Shown here piece after piece: positions 24,908-36,812 of a stretch of 64,000 nt of DNA (position 1 is its first letter; the number at the start of each line of letters is the position of its first letter). The DNA lies in the NCBI RefSeq assembly GCF_050948175.1, contig NC_135203.1, positions 1,550,001-1,614,000 of the forward strand, read 5' to 3'. Origin of the DNA: Xylocopa sonorina. Lineage: Eukaryota; Arthropoda; Insecta; Hymenoptera; Apidae. A model generated the notes under the pieces. That model searched no databases. It worked only from the letters and a program-made list of their open reading frames with translations, and was not told the origin of the DNA. The position numbers were made by a program, and so were the translations under genes.

Positions 24908-24929
24908 CTTTATTTACATAATATTTCGC
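24908..24929 (+). repeat. 22-bp exact direct repeat, copy 2
   Basis: Identical to 24394-24415; copies are 514 bp apart start to start. Flanks are not similar. Confidence 0.75.
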
Positions 24930-27900
24930 ATGATCGATATCTGCCGACAAAATTGCGAACCCGGAGCCATCCGCGCGCGATTCCGCCGCCCTGACGCGAG
25001 GACAGGGTGTTCGACGCGCAAAATATCAACCGGCGATGAACGGATAAGTGGGATCTCCGTTATTAGCGATAGTCATCGGCTCGCGGGGCAAATCGGCGGC
25101 AACGGTGATCACCGCCGTGCGCGCGAACCCGAGTACCGCGGGTGCTCTGTGTTTTCGGCGATCTTGGGGACGCGTCTCCGCGTTAATCCCTTGGTAATTT
25201 CGTGTAAACACGATGTCGTACAACGCGCTATATAGTTTCCACGTGGAGTCGCCGTTTTAAAGCTCTAGAGCTGCGACCAGCCGCGGTTCCCGAGAGTAAT
25301 TGTAGGTTTGCTTTTGGGGCGTTTTATGGTGATCGAAGAAGTTGTTGCCGTCGAACTTGTTCACTTGATGCTTTCGCCGATACTTTTAAGATACGACGCG
25401 GCAGAGGATTTTTTTTTCTTTTAGAAATCTCAATTTCTCGTTACTCCACACGGTTCGTGACAACACCGTTCCTTCGCAAATCGAAAATCAACATTCGCGT
25501 TTGTTCGCAAGATTTGCTAACGAAGATGGACGAATATCCGGATAAGAACCATCCGGGTGTCAGCACCGTGGGTAGTTGGGTTCGATTGATACGTCAGCAG
25601 ACGCAGTTGGGCCCCTCGATCTCCGTACCGAAAGGAGCGATGTTATTAACGGCGAGGTTCTCGTTTTACGGAGGTGGACGCTGGCCGATTACCGAGTAAT
25701 CCACGGTCTCATTACCGTCGCCAATTATCGAATGGACGATTCGATCGGCCGCGGTGGCAAACGATCCCCGGCGACTCTCAATCAACGACGACGCCGTACG
25801 AAGGACGAGGACGCTGATCGACGAGCAGCCGGATGACGATCGGCAGCAATTTCGATGATGATACGGAATTATCCAGCGCGAAGGGATCACCGGACCTCGA
25901 GGAACGAAAGTAGTCCATCGACTGGCTCTTTCGAGGCTGTTCCTCTCCTTCGCACCCTCGAACGCCTTCAACAATGTTTCTCGCATGCCCTTCGTCCCAC
26001 CGACGATACACCGAGGCGAGCGTGTACGGTACGCGCGGCCGAGAGACGACGGACGGGGGTAGAAGGACGATCACCGATCCGCGGGCGAACTTCGTTACGG
26101 ACCTGTGTGATTTCCCATGCAAATTGAGTTGTTCGCCTGTCATTATGCTAATAAAAGTAATGACGCGTCGCGTATATACGGGTAATGCAGCTGCTGTAAT
26201 GAACCACGGGCGTATACATCGGCGTCGGAGGTCCTCGCACCGTCCTCCGCATCGTGGCGCTGCGACGATTCGCCGTCTCTCGACAAATACCTGCCCGAAC
26301 CGTGAAAAAGTGCTCGCGTACACCTTCGACTGGCCTTGTTAACGGTACACGCGCACGTTTTTATCGTTCTTCGTCTTATCGCGTGCTGAGTCGTTTCAAA
26401 CGATTGATGACCGACGACGGCACTTTGTTCCGTTGCCGGAAAATCCTCTCGCCCGTCTGTTCTCGATTTCTTGTAATAGCTGGCCAATGACATCTGTTCG
26501 GTTAATTTCTTTTAATTAACCTCTTCTTTTAGAGGGTGCGGTGAATTCGTCCCGGGGAACGAGGCCGCGGAATGCGTGCATTTTTTTACGATAACTTGTA
26601 ATTACGAGGGGCGCGCAAGGTTCCCCCCGGTCGAGGGAATGAGCACGTGAAACCGTGATCGTCCGATTCGTCGAAAAAATAACGAGGCGGGATGAGAATA
26701 ATTAACGCGGGTGCAACGATTATTTCCTTGGCCCTCTTTGTCGAAGAGCGTTAACAGGTCTTATCTACGCTGTAATAACGAACGCGCAAGAAATTAGCCG
26801 TAATAAAAATACCCCTCCTTGCGTTCACGGTTCAACTTGCGCGCAAACAACTCTTGTACTACACGGAGGCGTTAATTACGTTCTTTAATTTATGCGACAC
26901 CGCGGAAAGCTTTTGACGCGCCGCTTTGTTGAGAAACGATTCTCCATGGAACGGCAATCGTGGAAACGATTCGAGATTGCAATATTCCAATAAAGCTGTT
27001 TCGAAACTTGAAATTAGTGTGTTTCAAATAGTAGGAACGGAACTGGCGGAGTTTTCCGCGCGGGCTGCATCGACGTCTCGTTTCTCACAAAGCGGCAGTC
27101 GTCACCCGGCGGTGCATCGTGGGAGTGATTGCGGAAACGTCTGACGCTGGTACCCGCCGCGTTACGTGCGTGCATAATGCATATCGCGTGACTCCGTCAC
27201 GGATCCGGACAGTTACAAGGTGTACACGCGTAACAATATCGCGTATCGCCGGGAATCTCTCCCCGTCTCCGCGCTCTCTTTCACTCGAACGCGTACCACG
27301 CACCCGTCGACGTCTGGCATTTTAATCCAACTTGCGAGGGAGAAATGGATCGCCGCTGGGACGCGTATCCTCGCCGTCCAGGGCAGCGTAACGGATGTAT
27401 TATAAAACAGCCCCTGATAATCCTGCGGCGTTTCCTCGAGCCGTCGCTTCGTCCATCGCGGAAACTCCTCGTACGTAATTAGGAACGCGTCACGATTACG
27501 CTATCCACCGATGGATCTTCTGCGTTAACCACGAGGTCGTTGCTCTATTTCAGTTGCTTCGCCTTGCATTCTGACTCGTCATCCAACGTAAGGGTGACGG
27601 AGGTCCCGCGAGAACAGCCGCGTTTTCTCGTAACATCTCGTGCGTGCGTGAAGGATCCGATGACTTGGCATTTTCATTTCAAGCGCATTGCGTATTATAT
27701 TGTACGGCATTAGAAATAGTGCAACATTGTAACACGGTTTAATTTGTGCGTTCTAATTATCGGTGGAGAGATCTGTATTAGCATTGCGGATTTGTTATCA
27801 ATGGCGTTGCATCGAACATTACTCGCCTCGCGTGTGTTGGTTTGTTTTAATTAAGATATTGTTCATTAAATAAGCGACTCTGATACCACTTAACGAATAG

Positions 27901-30709
27901 TCCGGCTTGGACGATTTTATGGGGAAAAGCGGGAGTCCGTTCGAATTAATAATTGGGAGTTGAGCGTGGCGGGTAAAGGCGGAAAAGTTCACGGTTAGAC
28001 ACGCCCGGTGTTTTACGAGCTGCAGGTTCGGCACGTCGGTTAATTACATCTTCTACGGTTAGGTGGTTCCTCCATATTAAACGTTAGTGGCAGTTAGTGA
28101 CAACATAAATGTCCCTGCCGTATCCTTTTAATTGCCCACTTATATCGCCGTTCGCCGCGTACCCTGGCGACGCAGGAAAGACGGCGAGGCCGCCGCCGCC
28201 GCCTGGAATCGAACACCCAGCCCCGCACGAAAGACTGGCCAATCTTGTTTTACAAATTGCACCGACGCGTTCGTGTTACGCTAAAAGAGTGGTTTCTCCG
28301 CTAAATCCCTCGGGTATCTGCAACTTTTTCCTTCGACAGATCGTAGAGAAAAAGTGAAATCTGAATACCGAGATTCACTTCGAGCCTAATTAACAATCCG
28401 ATGTACTCTGTTTGTCGCATCCTATTCCTCGAACGAATACAAAGATCGATGAAGTTGACGAACGAGCCTCACCGAAGAGCAAATCGATCGATCTTCAGCG
28501 CCATCTAGCACCACCGTCCAAGTAACCGAGGCGTCGCTCGAGCTCATTAACAATCCCGACGGGACACAGGGCATTCGCGCGTTTTCCGTGGATCCGCGAT
28601 CGCGCCAATATATTTTAATTAACGATTACGCCATAAATATCGTTTATCGGCGCCGTAAGTCAGCCGAAGATATAACATTCGTTTTCGGGCGGTGGATCGC
28701 GTGGGTGTGACATCGGTTTCAGCGGTGAACCGGGCCCGAGCGAACGAAGAAGACGGGCTCGAGTGGGGGCTCCCGCTCCGACCGATAACTCCTCTCGCAA
28801 CGAAATAGGAATACTTGAGATTCGGTTATTAATTTGGTTTCGAGGCCCGACGGGGCGCTGGCGACCCCCTCGTGCGTGTCAGCCGGGGTTGGGGCCGTCC
28901 CCGGGCCTCGCCCTTGGGACTCCCTTGAGACAATGGCCGCCCGCGGTGCCCGATGTCTCCGACGACGTTTCGGGGACCCCCGCGGTGACACGCATGCCCG
29001 CCGTTTTACCGCTATAGAGACGTCAGATATCCGTCCCGTCATTTCGTATTCGTACCCTGGAGGCCTCGTGGGCCCCCTTCGATCGTTCGGTTCCTCGTTG
29101 CGGACGCGAAAAACTTGAGAACCGATACCGATCTCTCCAACACCACCGTTGTATTAACATTTGCGTGGTGCTTTTCACGAAAATATTTTCATCTCAACTT
29201 GCAGTTGGCGCAACTGTTTTCATTTGCGCGCGTGTAACGAGACGTGCTACGTTTCGAAATCGGCAGAGAATTTTCTTTTCCGAACGAATTTAAAATATAA
29301 ACTCGCGCTTCTATTAGGTGTTGTGGAATTATTAATTGGTTGTAACGCACAAGTCCGCATCGCGCGTTAGAGAAGAGGTACGCGGATAATTTCGAGATCG
29401 GTCGTAGTTGGAACGATCGCGATCCGTTCGTAATAGAATCGCGCGTGATAATCTCGCGCAACGCGGTTGTCCTTCGATAGAGATCAGCCGCTTAATTGAG
29501 AGCTAACCGCGGGCCTCGATCCCGCGATTATGCCGTCGTTGCCCGTACCAGAGGAAGACACGCGCACGGTTTTACTACCCCGATCGGCCGGACGAGATCG
29601 AGACCACGTCCCGACGCACACGACGCGGCCGCTCAGCTCGAGCGTACCGCTCGGGCCACCGTACGAAAAAGGAGCTCGGTGGATTTATCGTGACGCATCG
29701 GGATACTGACAAGAACAGCTGTGCCTGGCCGAGCTCCTCGCAGCGGGGACGTATCCGCCGCGGGAAACAAACGTACGATAACGATCCCCGTGTTTTGCGC
29801 CGTGTATGATGTTATTGTCGCGATTGATCGCAATTTTCAGCTGAGAACGCGCCGTTGATTTATCGCGAGCGGATCCGCGCCGGCTAGCGGAGATAGCGGT
29901 TAGACAGGGACACGCGAGGAGAAGACGCGACCGATCCGCGTACGATCGCGTGCACGCCGCGCTGCTGCCTTCTCTCCCCGTCCTTCTCGCATCGAGTTAT
30001 CCGCAAACTAGCGGGAAGAAGTTTCGCGATAAATTACCACCACGGTGATCGTACCACCTTCGCCTCGAGGATCATTATTACTATCGTAAATAATTAGTTG
30101 CACGCCTTGGATCCATCCGCGCACGCTGCCTCCTACGTTGCCGTGTACACCTCTCTCCAAAATCGCCGCTCTGCCCATTTGCCATAGTGCTGGTCGATCG
30201 ATCTCATCGCGTAACAACCGATCGATCGTGGCGTGACGTTTTTCCCGATTTGGTACCAAGCGAAACGCGCGACATCCAGGGAGATCCACGGTGGATCGTG
30301 ATCTTTGTCTCGGCGCTCGTTACTTTTGAACAGGGGTGTACGTGGCTCGTTACGGAGCCAGAAAATTCAATAAGTAGCGATGTTCACGCGATGCCATCCG
30401 CGGGCATCTTTTCGCATGAAAATGATCGATTCGTGCCGGTAAACGCTCGTTTTGCCGCGTTTTTGTTTGTTCACCGCGGAGGAACAAAGTGTTGCGCTCG
30501 CGTACCCGGAGCGACGCTTAATGACGCGCCACGGACGAGGTCGATGTGTATCGATAACGTGCAATTTCGAAATGTTAGACTCTGAACGCTACTTACGCCC
30601 TGAGTTCCGAGTCAATCCCGTGGCAGCCAGTTTCGATGATGTACGGAGTTGCATGGACGGTCGGCGAGATGGATATGAAACAGAAATCAACCGATAAATG
30701 TGTTCCTAC
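24930..30709. other. Presumed intron, sparse signals
   Basis: Apart from the splice-bounded fragment at 28570-28654 I see only chance ORFs, TAATTA-type AT clusters and short A/T runs. Confidence 0.5.
28570..28654 (+). other. Splice-bounded ORF fragment
   Basis: It runs from an ACACAG acceptor-like site to a GCC|GTAAGT donor. The frame reads GIRAFSVDPRSRQYILINDY and continues AINIVYRR. Upstream the same frame is open for about 35 more codons, including EASLELINNPDGTQ. There is no ATG and the acceptor tract is weak. Confidence 0.12.
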
Positions 30710-30871
30710 CTTGGGATACCGATCTTGAATCGATTCTTCACACGTGCACCATTCTCCGATCAATTTTTCATCGATTCGTATTACGATTATTACTCCGTAC
30801 GATTTCGACGAGTGTAAATCGATCAATGAAATCGATTCTTCCACTTTTGCGGAAAGATCGACATCCCAATT
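30710..30871 (-). CDS. Candidate internal exon, unrecognised protein
   Basis: On the minus strand this is a 54-codon, phase 0-0 open stretch. It lies between a modest acceptor (TTCCCCCGATCAG) and an AAG|GTAGGA donor. It begins NWDVDLSAKVEESISLI, includes SYGVIIVIRIDEKLIGEW, and ends SIQDRYPK, a balanced acidic/hydrophobic composition. Repeated ATCGAT motifs in the DNA could produce such a translation by chance. It does not end in the S-G-(Y/F) expected just before the SOWAH TALHW exon, so it is not simply the preceding ankyrin exon. Confidence 0.15.
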
Positions 30872-31680
30872 CTGATCGGGGGAACTTAATCGCAGCAACG
30901 CATCGAACGAGCGGGGTCGTTTCGAAAAATTCCGATAGACAAACATCGTAAAACACAAATCGCGAGCGGCGCTTTCGTTTTATTAGTCGCCCGCATCGAC
31001 ACTTCGTCGCCGCTTGTCACAAGAAAGCTTCTGGTTGAGTAGACCGAGCGGAGAATTCAATCAACGGGTCCGTCGCCAATTAAAAATGGCGAAAAAACGG
31101 GTTTGCACGGTTTTTCGCCGAGGCGATATAGAGAAGTTCGCGCGAAGAAGTTGCCGCGTCAGGCAAGCGTATCTCTTACGGACGACAACGTGTTAATTAG
31201 AAATTCATCGTTCCTTTGTATCGAACCGGTGGCAAGAAAGAGACCGCGGCGCGGCGTGTCGGTAACCGTGAAACACCGAATTTCCGAAGCCGCCGTCCGT
31301 TGAAATTTTTTGCCGCGGAACCCCCGGCCTAATCGGACCAAACGGAACAGAGTTGCACGTTGCGCGGCCCCGGCAATAAGCAAAACGCGATACAAGCCAG
31401 ATTTTTTTTCTGAACGGACCCGCTGCTCGAATCGGCCGGTTCCGACGGAGAAACCCGTTCGTTCGTGCTAACTGCCGGCCGTACCGGTCAGTTGGATACG
31501 TTCTTCGGACCGCTACTTTGCAACATTTCGTGATACGCATGTAATAACCCATACTCACGGATGTTGGATCCTGGATGGACGGGGTGCAATGTCCCGGACG
31601 GCGCATGAAACAGAAAAAGCGGAGGGAATGCTCCCGGTTAGAAAAAGGAGTGGTAACGAATAAAATAAAAAAGAGGGAAA

Positions 31681-31889
31681 ATGTTGTTGTTGCGGTTGTT
31701 GTCGTTCGACGAAATTCGAAACGACGGTGGTCGCGAACCGTTTAATTTTCAATTTCGCGGACCGATCTCCGAGCCTCTGAACCCTCCTCGAGCCTCCCGT
31801 GCGCGGGTTTCCTTACCTCGTTCCTCATTATCCTCGGTGAAGCGCGACCGATTAGGCCCGGGAGTCGACGTTGGAGGCTCGCCGGTCAG
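31681..31889 (+). CDS. Candidate first exon of an unrecognised two-exon gene
   Basis: The ATG lies in an A-rich context (GGGAAAATG), common for insect starts. The frame stays open for 69 codons and ends CCG GTC AG at a consensus donor, GTGAGTAC. The residues start MLLLRLLSFDEIRND and become Pro/Ser/Arg-rich. The hydrophobic start is too short for a clear signal peptide. Spliced to the exon at 32825 it gives 696 nt, 232 codons including the stop, with Ser70 split across the junction. No TATA box or conserved domain was seen. A minus-strand donor-like GAG|GTAAGG also lies inside this exon near 31812-31817, so the opposite strand could instead be transcribed. The protein is not recognised and the call rests on splice geometry only. 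Confidence 0.3.
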
Positions 31890-32824
31890 GTGAGTACACG
31901 ATCGGCGAGACGATCGCGATGGAAGAGACAGACGACGGGCCGAATAATAATTGGATTGTAATCGGCGACCGGTATGGGAAACATCGCTTTTCTGCCCCCG
32001 TGCTACGTGCATAATGGCCGCCGCGCGCCAGTTTCAAAGTATAAAGACGTTCGGAGGCCGGCTGACAATTTGTTATGCATACCTCGTGGTGGACGAAAAT
32101 TGCGTTTAATTCGCCGGTGGGAACGAGGACGCTGTGCCGGGAGGGGCTAGAACTGGACGTGGGTAAGGAATGCGAGGGGCAGAGGGGCCGCATGAATGTA
32201 GATGTTCTATTTAAAAAGCCATTCTCGCGTGTTTAGCATAATACGTAATCGCGCGAATCGGTCGCTCCTCGAATTATCCGCGATCCCCGTCTCGTCGCGC
32301 GGCTCTGATCGCGTCCATCGGATCGTTAACCACCCTCCGATGATCTTTTCGCCGGCGAAAAAAGCCTTGTCCGGAGTTAGACGCTGATCGCGTTCCCAGA
32401 ACAATTTATATACCCGTCGAAAACGAGCTCGCGCCAAGAATATGATCGATCTATCATCCCCGCGCCCTGCGCCACTCCTCGCCATCTCTCGATCGTCGAT
32501 CTCTCCAGTAGATTATTAAGCGGGGATACCCCTCGTAAAATGGGAAATCATGTTCGTCAGGCTATCGAACACGAGGATTTTATGGGGACACTGGTACCGC
32601 GAAATAATTATGCGAAATTTGCTGTAAACCGTCCTAATAATTGATCGTACAGGGATGAACGAGTGGGGCAGAACTTTCGGGCGCGAAACACTCTCGACGT
32701 ATTCTACGTTTAATCTACGTTAAGAACAGTCGAAGCGCACGTTTGCAACTTCAAATGGAAATTTTTTTATTTCGAAACTAACTCTCACCCAATTCTTGTC
32801 CTTACAACAATTTGATTGTTTCAG

Positions 32825-33311
32825 CCGCGCGGAACAAGACTCGCAAATCGTCGAAAACATGGTTTCAATCCGACGTACACGAGGGTACGCGAGTGGGACA
32901 CATTCCGGCAGGCGGATCCGTTTGTTTATAAACCCTCAAAATGTTCTGCGGCCGGGCGTTTTCGGTGACACAGAGTCCCGTGGACGTGGAAACGAGCTGC
33001 GGTTTTCCGGACTCGGCCGCGTCCAGCAACTCCTGTCCCGTTTAAATATTCCATCGCCGGTACAGGAGCGCGCGGTTCAATCGCCACCGTCCCGATCCCT
33101 TTACTCTTCCTCGGACAGTTTTACCGCCTTTCGACAGTTCCACTCGCCCGGTACTCGACGATATACGCCAACGAGGAAAAAATCGCAAACCTTCCACCGA
33201 GATGCCGGCAATTTTATTGCCCGAACGTTACACGTCCCGCTCGAAAAACTATCACTTTTTATTCCAACACGACCGAGGGAAATTTTATCAGTTACCATTT
33301 TTGCCGTTTGA
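32825..33311 (+). CDS. Candidate terminal exon of the same unrecognised gene
   Basis: It follows a strong acceptor: a long pyrimidine-rich stretch from about 32781 ending TTGATTGTTTCAG. The frame is then open for 161 codons to a TGA at 33309-33311. It begins RAEQDSQIVENMVSIRR and ends LSVTIFAV. The middle is Ser/Pro/Arg-rich, with stretches such as SPVQERAVQSPPSRS. It is in frame with the 31681 exon across a 935-nt GTGAGT...TTTCAG intron. An AATAAA polyadenylation hexamer lies 37 nt after the stop, where one would be expected. No catalytic motif, membrane segment or known fold was recognised. It could be a fast-evolving small protein, a lncRNA, or chance. Confidence 0.3.
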
Positions 33312-33348
33312 ATTCATTGGTATTTGAAGTATTTAGAGTAACGAAGAT

Positions 33349-33354
33349 AATAAA
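33349..33354 (+). terminator. AATAAA polyadenylation signal of the candidate two-exon gene
   Basis: A canonical AATAAA hexamer lies 37 nt downstream of the TGA at 33309-33311. On its own it is weak, since AATAAA is common in AT-rich DNA. Its position fits the gene model. Confidence 0.3.
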
Positions 33355-33609
33355 TGGGAGTAGTGTGAAAACATTCTGTACGAAAGATAGCTTGCCACAT
33401 CTCGCAACAAGCAAAGTCTTTTGATCGATCGATGGGTTCAGGTATTCAAGGTTCCGCTCCGTATTGTCGTCCCTACTCTCATAAACGAAACGTCAGATCC
33501 GTGAACAAATTTCACGAGCGTCCTCGTTTCGGCGCGCTCGAAACTCGCCAGCGAGCCGTCGCGTCGGTCAAACGCGAGCGTCGAACCAGCAGCTTCGCAG
33601 AAACTTGTG

Positions 33610-33645
33610 GAGAGAAGAAGAGAGAGAGAGAGAGAGGGAGAGAGG
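33610..33645 (+). repeat. (GA)n microsatellite
   Basis: Near-perfect GA run just downstream of the candidate gene's AATAAA. Confidence 0.9.
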
Positions 33646-34263
33646 TGGATGCTGGTACCGGCGGGCAGCTCGAGCGTTTGCACGACTTTATAAAGGGCGG
33701 CGTGCCGCGTGAAATCGAGCAGGAGGCGAGGGGGATGGGGCGAAAGGCAGGTGGAGCGGTTCGCCACAAGATCGGGCCTGGCTCCCAGCGGAATTTTAAC
33801 TTTTAATAATAAAGCGAGGGAGTCTCGAGTTGTTAGGTTATGATAGGGCCAGGTGGAACGATGGAGGCGAATTAAAGGCGGTAGGAGGCTACGCTTGTCC
33901 TCGTTCATCCCAAACCGCAGCACAGACACCGCCGCCACCGCGTAATTGCCCGTCTCTCACTTGCCGCTCGTTCGATTGATTATTATTTTTGCGCGGCCTG
34001 ACCCCGGTGCGACCCGCGCGGATCGATCCTTCGCTGATCGCTTGATCTCATCATTAAGAGGACTCGGAAACCAACCACCCCTTCCCCTCGGTGGACAACG
34101 CTTCCTTCAATCGCCAATTATTATCGAATTACTCCTTGGGAACGCGCGACTGTCCGATCGCTTCGGTTGACGTCCTTATTATATCAGAGGAGATACTACG
34201 GACGTTCGAGTTGGAATTGTGACGTAATTTGAAAAGGCGACGACACACTTGTTCTTATTTGTT

Positions 34264-34293
34264 CTTCAGATAGTTGTACTTCAGATAGTTGTA
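34264..34293 (+). repeat. Perfect tandem duplication, 15 bp x 2
   Basis: CTTCAGATAGTTGTA occurs twice with no spacer. Confidence 0.9.
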
Positions 34294-34527
34294 AACGTTT
34301 GTCCAATAAGAAAGAAAGCTTTCGCTTTGAAATCGAGAGTCTACGAAGGGGTTCGAACGACGGAACTGTTCACTCGAGCCCGAGTCATTACGGAAGCGCG
34401 ATATTTCACGAGGGAAAATAATCGGTTCGACGCACGTAGTTAAATGTCAGCTTTCGATCGTGGAAGGGCTTCCCCAAAGTTGGATCGACGGGCATCTTTT
34501 AATGAATCTCTCACGCGCGTTACTTAC

Positions 34528-34811
34528 TTTCGACGTAAGAGTACTTATTCGCTGATCGGAGGCCGGTGGCTGGCTATTATCCTTTATATACCTCGACCCA
34601 GCTGACCTTAATGCGCCGATCGTTGCCGCTCCTTCGATCATGTTATTAAACCGCTTGATCTCATGGACAAAGGTTGCGTCCGTCGTGGGTAATCGAGAAA
34701 TCCTCCGGGAATCGGTGAACCCTCTTTCGGTACACACGGCCAGTAATTCGCTCGAACCTCGTACAAACAAATTAATGCTCTCTCGTTGCACTCGTGCGGC
34801 CAAGATTTGAT
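34528..34811 (-). CDS. Candidate internal exon, unrecognised protein
   Basis: On the minus strand, an 11-T tract and CGAAATGCTGTTAG form a plausible acceptor. The exon ends TCG AAA at a perfect GTAAGTAAC donor. It is 284 nt: two bases completing a codon, then 94 open codons. The residue mix is unlike the Arg/Ser-rich chance ORFs around it, with segments such as ESINLFVRGSSELLAVC, FVHEIKRFNNMIEGAATIG and SRYIKDNSQPP. An alternative upstream acceptor (GGTTCATTTCAG) would extend it to 34861 in the same frame. I do not recognise the protein. Its exit phase (0) matches the entry phase of the 30710-30871 candidate on the same strand. Confidence 0.2.
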
Positions 34812-36563
34812 CTAACAGCATTTCGAAAAAAAAAAAGGAACCAGAGAAAGGAAGATGGTTTCTGAAATGAACCGATGAAATAATAAACGATACGCAGAGA
34901 AGGAAGTGAACAAGGTGTTCGCAAGGGTCCATACGCGGTCGGGCATGGCGAAACAGCGCGCACGAGGCCCTGGAGAGAGGCTCGAAAACGAAGGGCGGAA
35001 GGGACCGGGAGCTCGTGAATACGGTAATCAGACGAAAGCTCGCGAAAGTGGCAATAATCGAGGAAGCGGTCGTAAACGGCACGCCTCCTCTTTTTCACGC
35101 CACCAAGAGCGGAGGATAATTCGATTCACGTGGGGGAGGGCTCGGGTAACGAGTCGAGGGAGTCCCGGGGCTAGCCGCCTCGTAGGAGGAAACACTAGCG
35201 AGCGTGTAAATAAAAAGTAAACGGGACAAGGGGCACGGGATTCCGGTCCGTGGAGAACTCGCCTTTGCTCCGTCGGCGCCGAATGATAATTACGTTTTCA
35301 GCCAGCGTTTACGCGGTAACCAGCTTCTCTGGGGAGCTTTGCTTGCTGGCAACGAGTTCGCGGGCTATAGGCATCTTTTTTACTCCAACTTTCTTCTATT
35401 ACTACATCCTCTGTTTAAAAACTTATTGCAGTCTATGAAATTTAAATACGAAACATTTCATTTATAACACATTTTACGCGTTTCGTATAAATGGTGTACT
35501 TTCCTTAACTGCACCGAACCAAATAACGAACGAGTTATAGAATATTCTACCATGTTAATTAATTGACGAATAACAAGTTCGCATATCTTTGATTATAACG
35601 CACACAAGCGACGCGATTAATCTCCATTAAAACGTTTCGAGTTTAGCTGGCGATAAAGGATGTACTAGGCACGCGAACCCATTCGAAAAAAGCCAAACAT
35701 AAGGAACGAAAACTAATTTACGCTCGAGCGTGCATGCAAGGTACGCGAATCGATGTCCAGCCGATCCCGATAAGGCAGGACTTAACCGCGCGTATCTAGC
35801 GCGAGGGCTCGAGCAGCCATCTTAGCCACGGCCGTTCAAACTAAATTATTCCAAATAAATGAGCGTAACCCTCGAGTGTGTCCACGTCCCGGTGGACATT
35901 CGTTTACTCTTAATTAATGATCCGTCGGCAAGACGGCCGAATTAATTGCGCGCAATCGGATCGCGGTAATTAATTACCCGGTGCGTTCGCGGCCACTTTA
36001 TTTCGCGTACGACTACGGAAGCGCGGAACTGAAATCGGTGAAAATATTCAAGGCAGAGCGAGGCGAGGCGAGGCGCGTGCAGCTCGCGCCGCTGTTCCGC
36101 TCGACGACGAGCCGATTAATCGGCCTGGTTGGGGGCAACCGGCGAACGTTCCTCCGCCGATTGGCTGCCCTCGTTAACCGGTTCCGGACAAACGCAGATA
36201 GAGACGCAACAAATTACAATGGTGTCGGCGTAATTGATCGAATCGCGGCGAAACCGAGGATCATGCGATCGTTTCGACCATCGTCACGAAGATCTCCTTG
36301 CCCCCTCGTATGCGAACGTCGTTTTATGGCTCGCGATACGATTCGTGATTGTAGGATGCAGACCGAACGAGACACTCTGTAGTACCTGGTACGGTGTTTC
36401 TTGTTTTATTTCTCCCTGCGAACTATTCTTGGACCACTTTGCAATTCTTTTAGTCTCGTTTCAAGCTTTTCTGCGACCACGGTATAACTGTTGTAACGCG
36501 AACTACTCGGTAGTTAAAAAATTTCATATCGTATATTTAAACAAAGCTTTCTCTTTACCCCAG

Positions 36564-36812
36564 ACGTATCGCGACAGCAACGGTGTAATAACGTTAGACC
36601 GTATTCAGCAGCCAGACGAAAGGCTCGCAAGGATGCTTTATGACACGCGAGAGGAAAAGACCGCGCGCGGTCTTTACGAGACACTCCGTGTCACGAAACC
36701 CGTCTTGCTCTATTCTTTATCCCTGCGAAACTTTCTCGCTGCGCCGTGGCATAAGAGACACCTTTCTCATATCGCCTCTAACGCTACCACCGGTGCTTAC
36801 GTAGAAAAGTAA
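36564..36812 (+). CDS. Candidate terminal exon, unrecognised
   Basis: A strong acceptor (GCTTTCTCTTTACCCCAG) opens an 82-codon frame ending in TAA. It starts TYRDSNGVITLDRIQQPDE and includes RMLYDTREEKTARGLYETL. No clear partner donor upstream and no nearby AATAAA were found; the first ATTAAA is about 170 nt further on. The product is unknown. Confidence 0.12.
   Translation, partial: TYRDSNGVITLDRIQQPDERLARMLYDTREEKTARGLYETLRVTKPVLLYSLSLRNFLAAPWHKRHLSHIASNATTGAYVEK

Noticed and set aside
34540..34810. Dynein heavy-chain-like segment (HEIKRFNNMI)
   Set aside because: Only a short resemblance; flanking residues do not fit the family.
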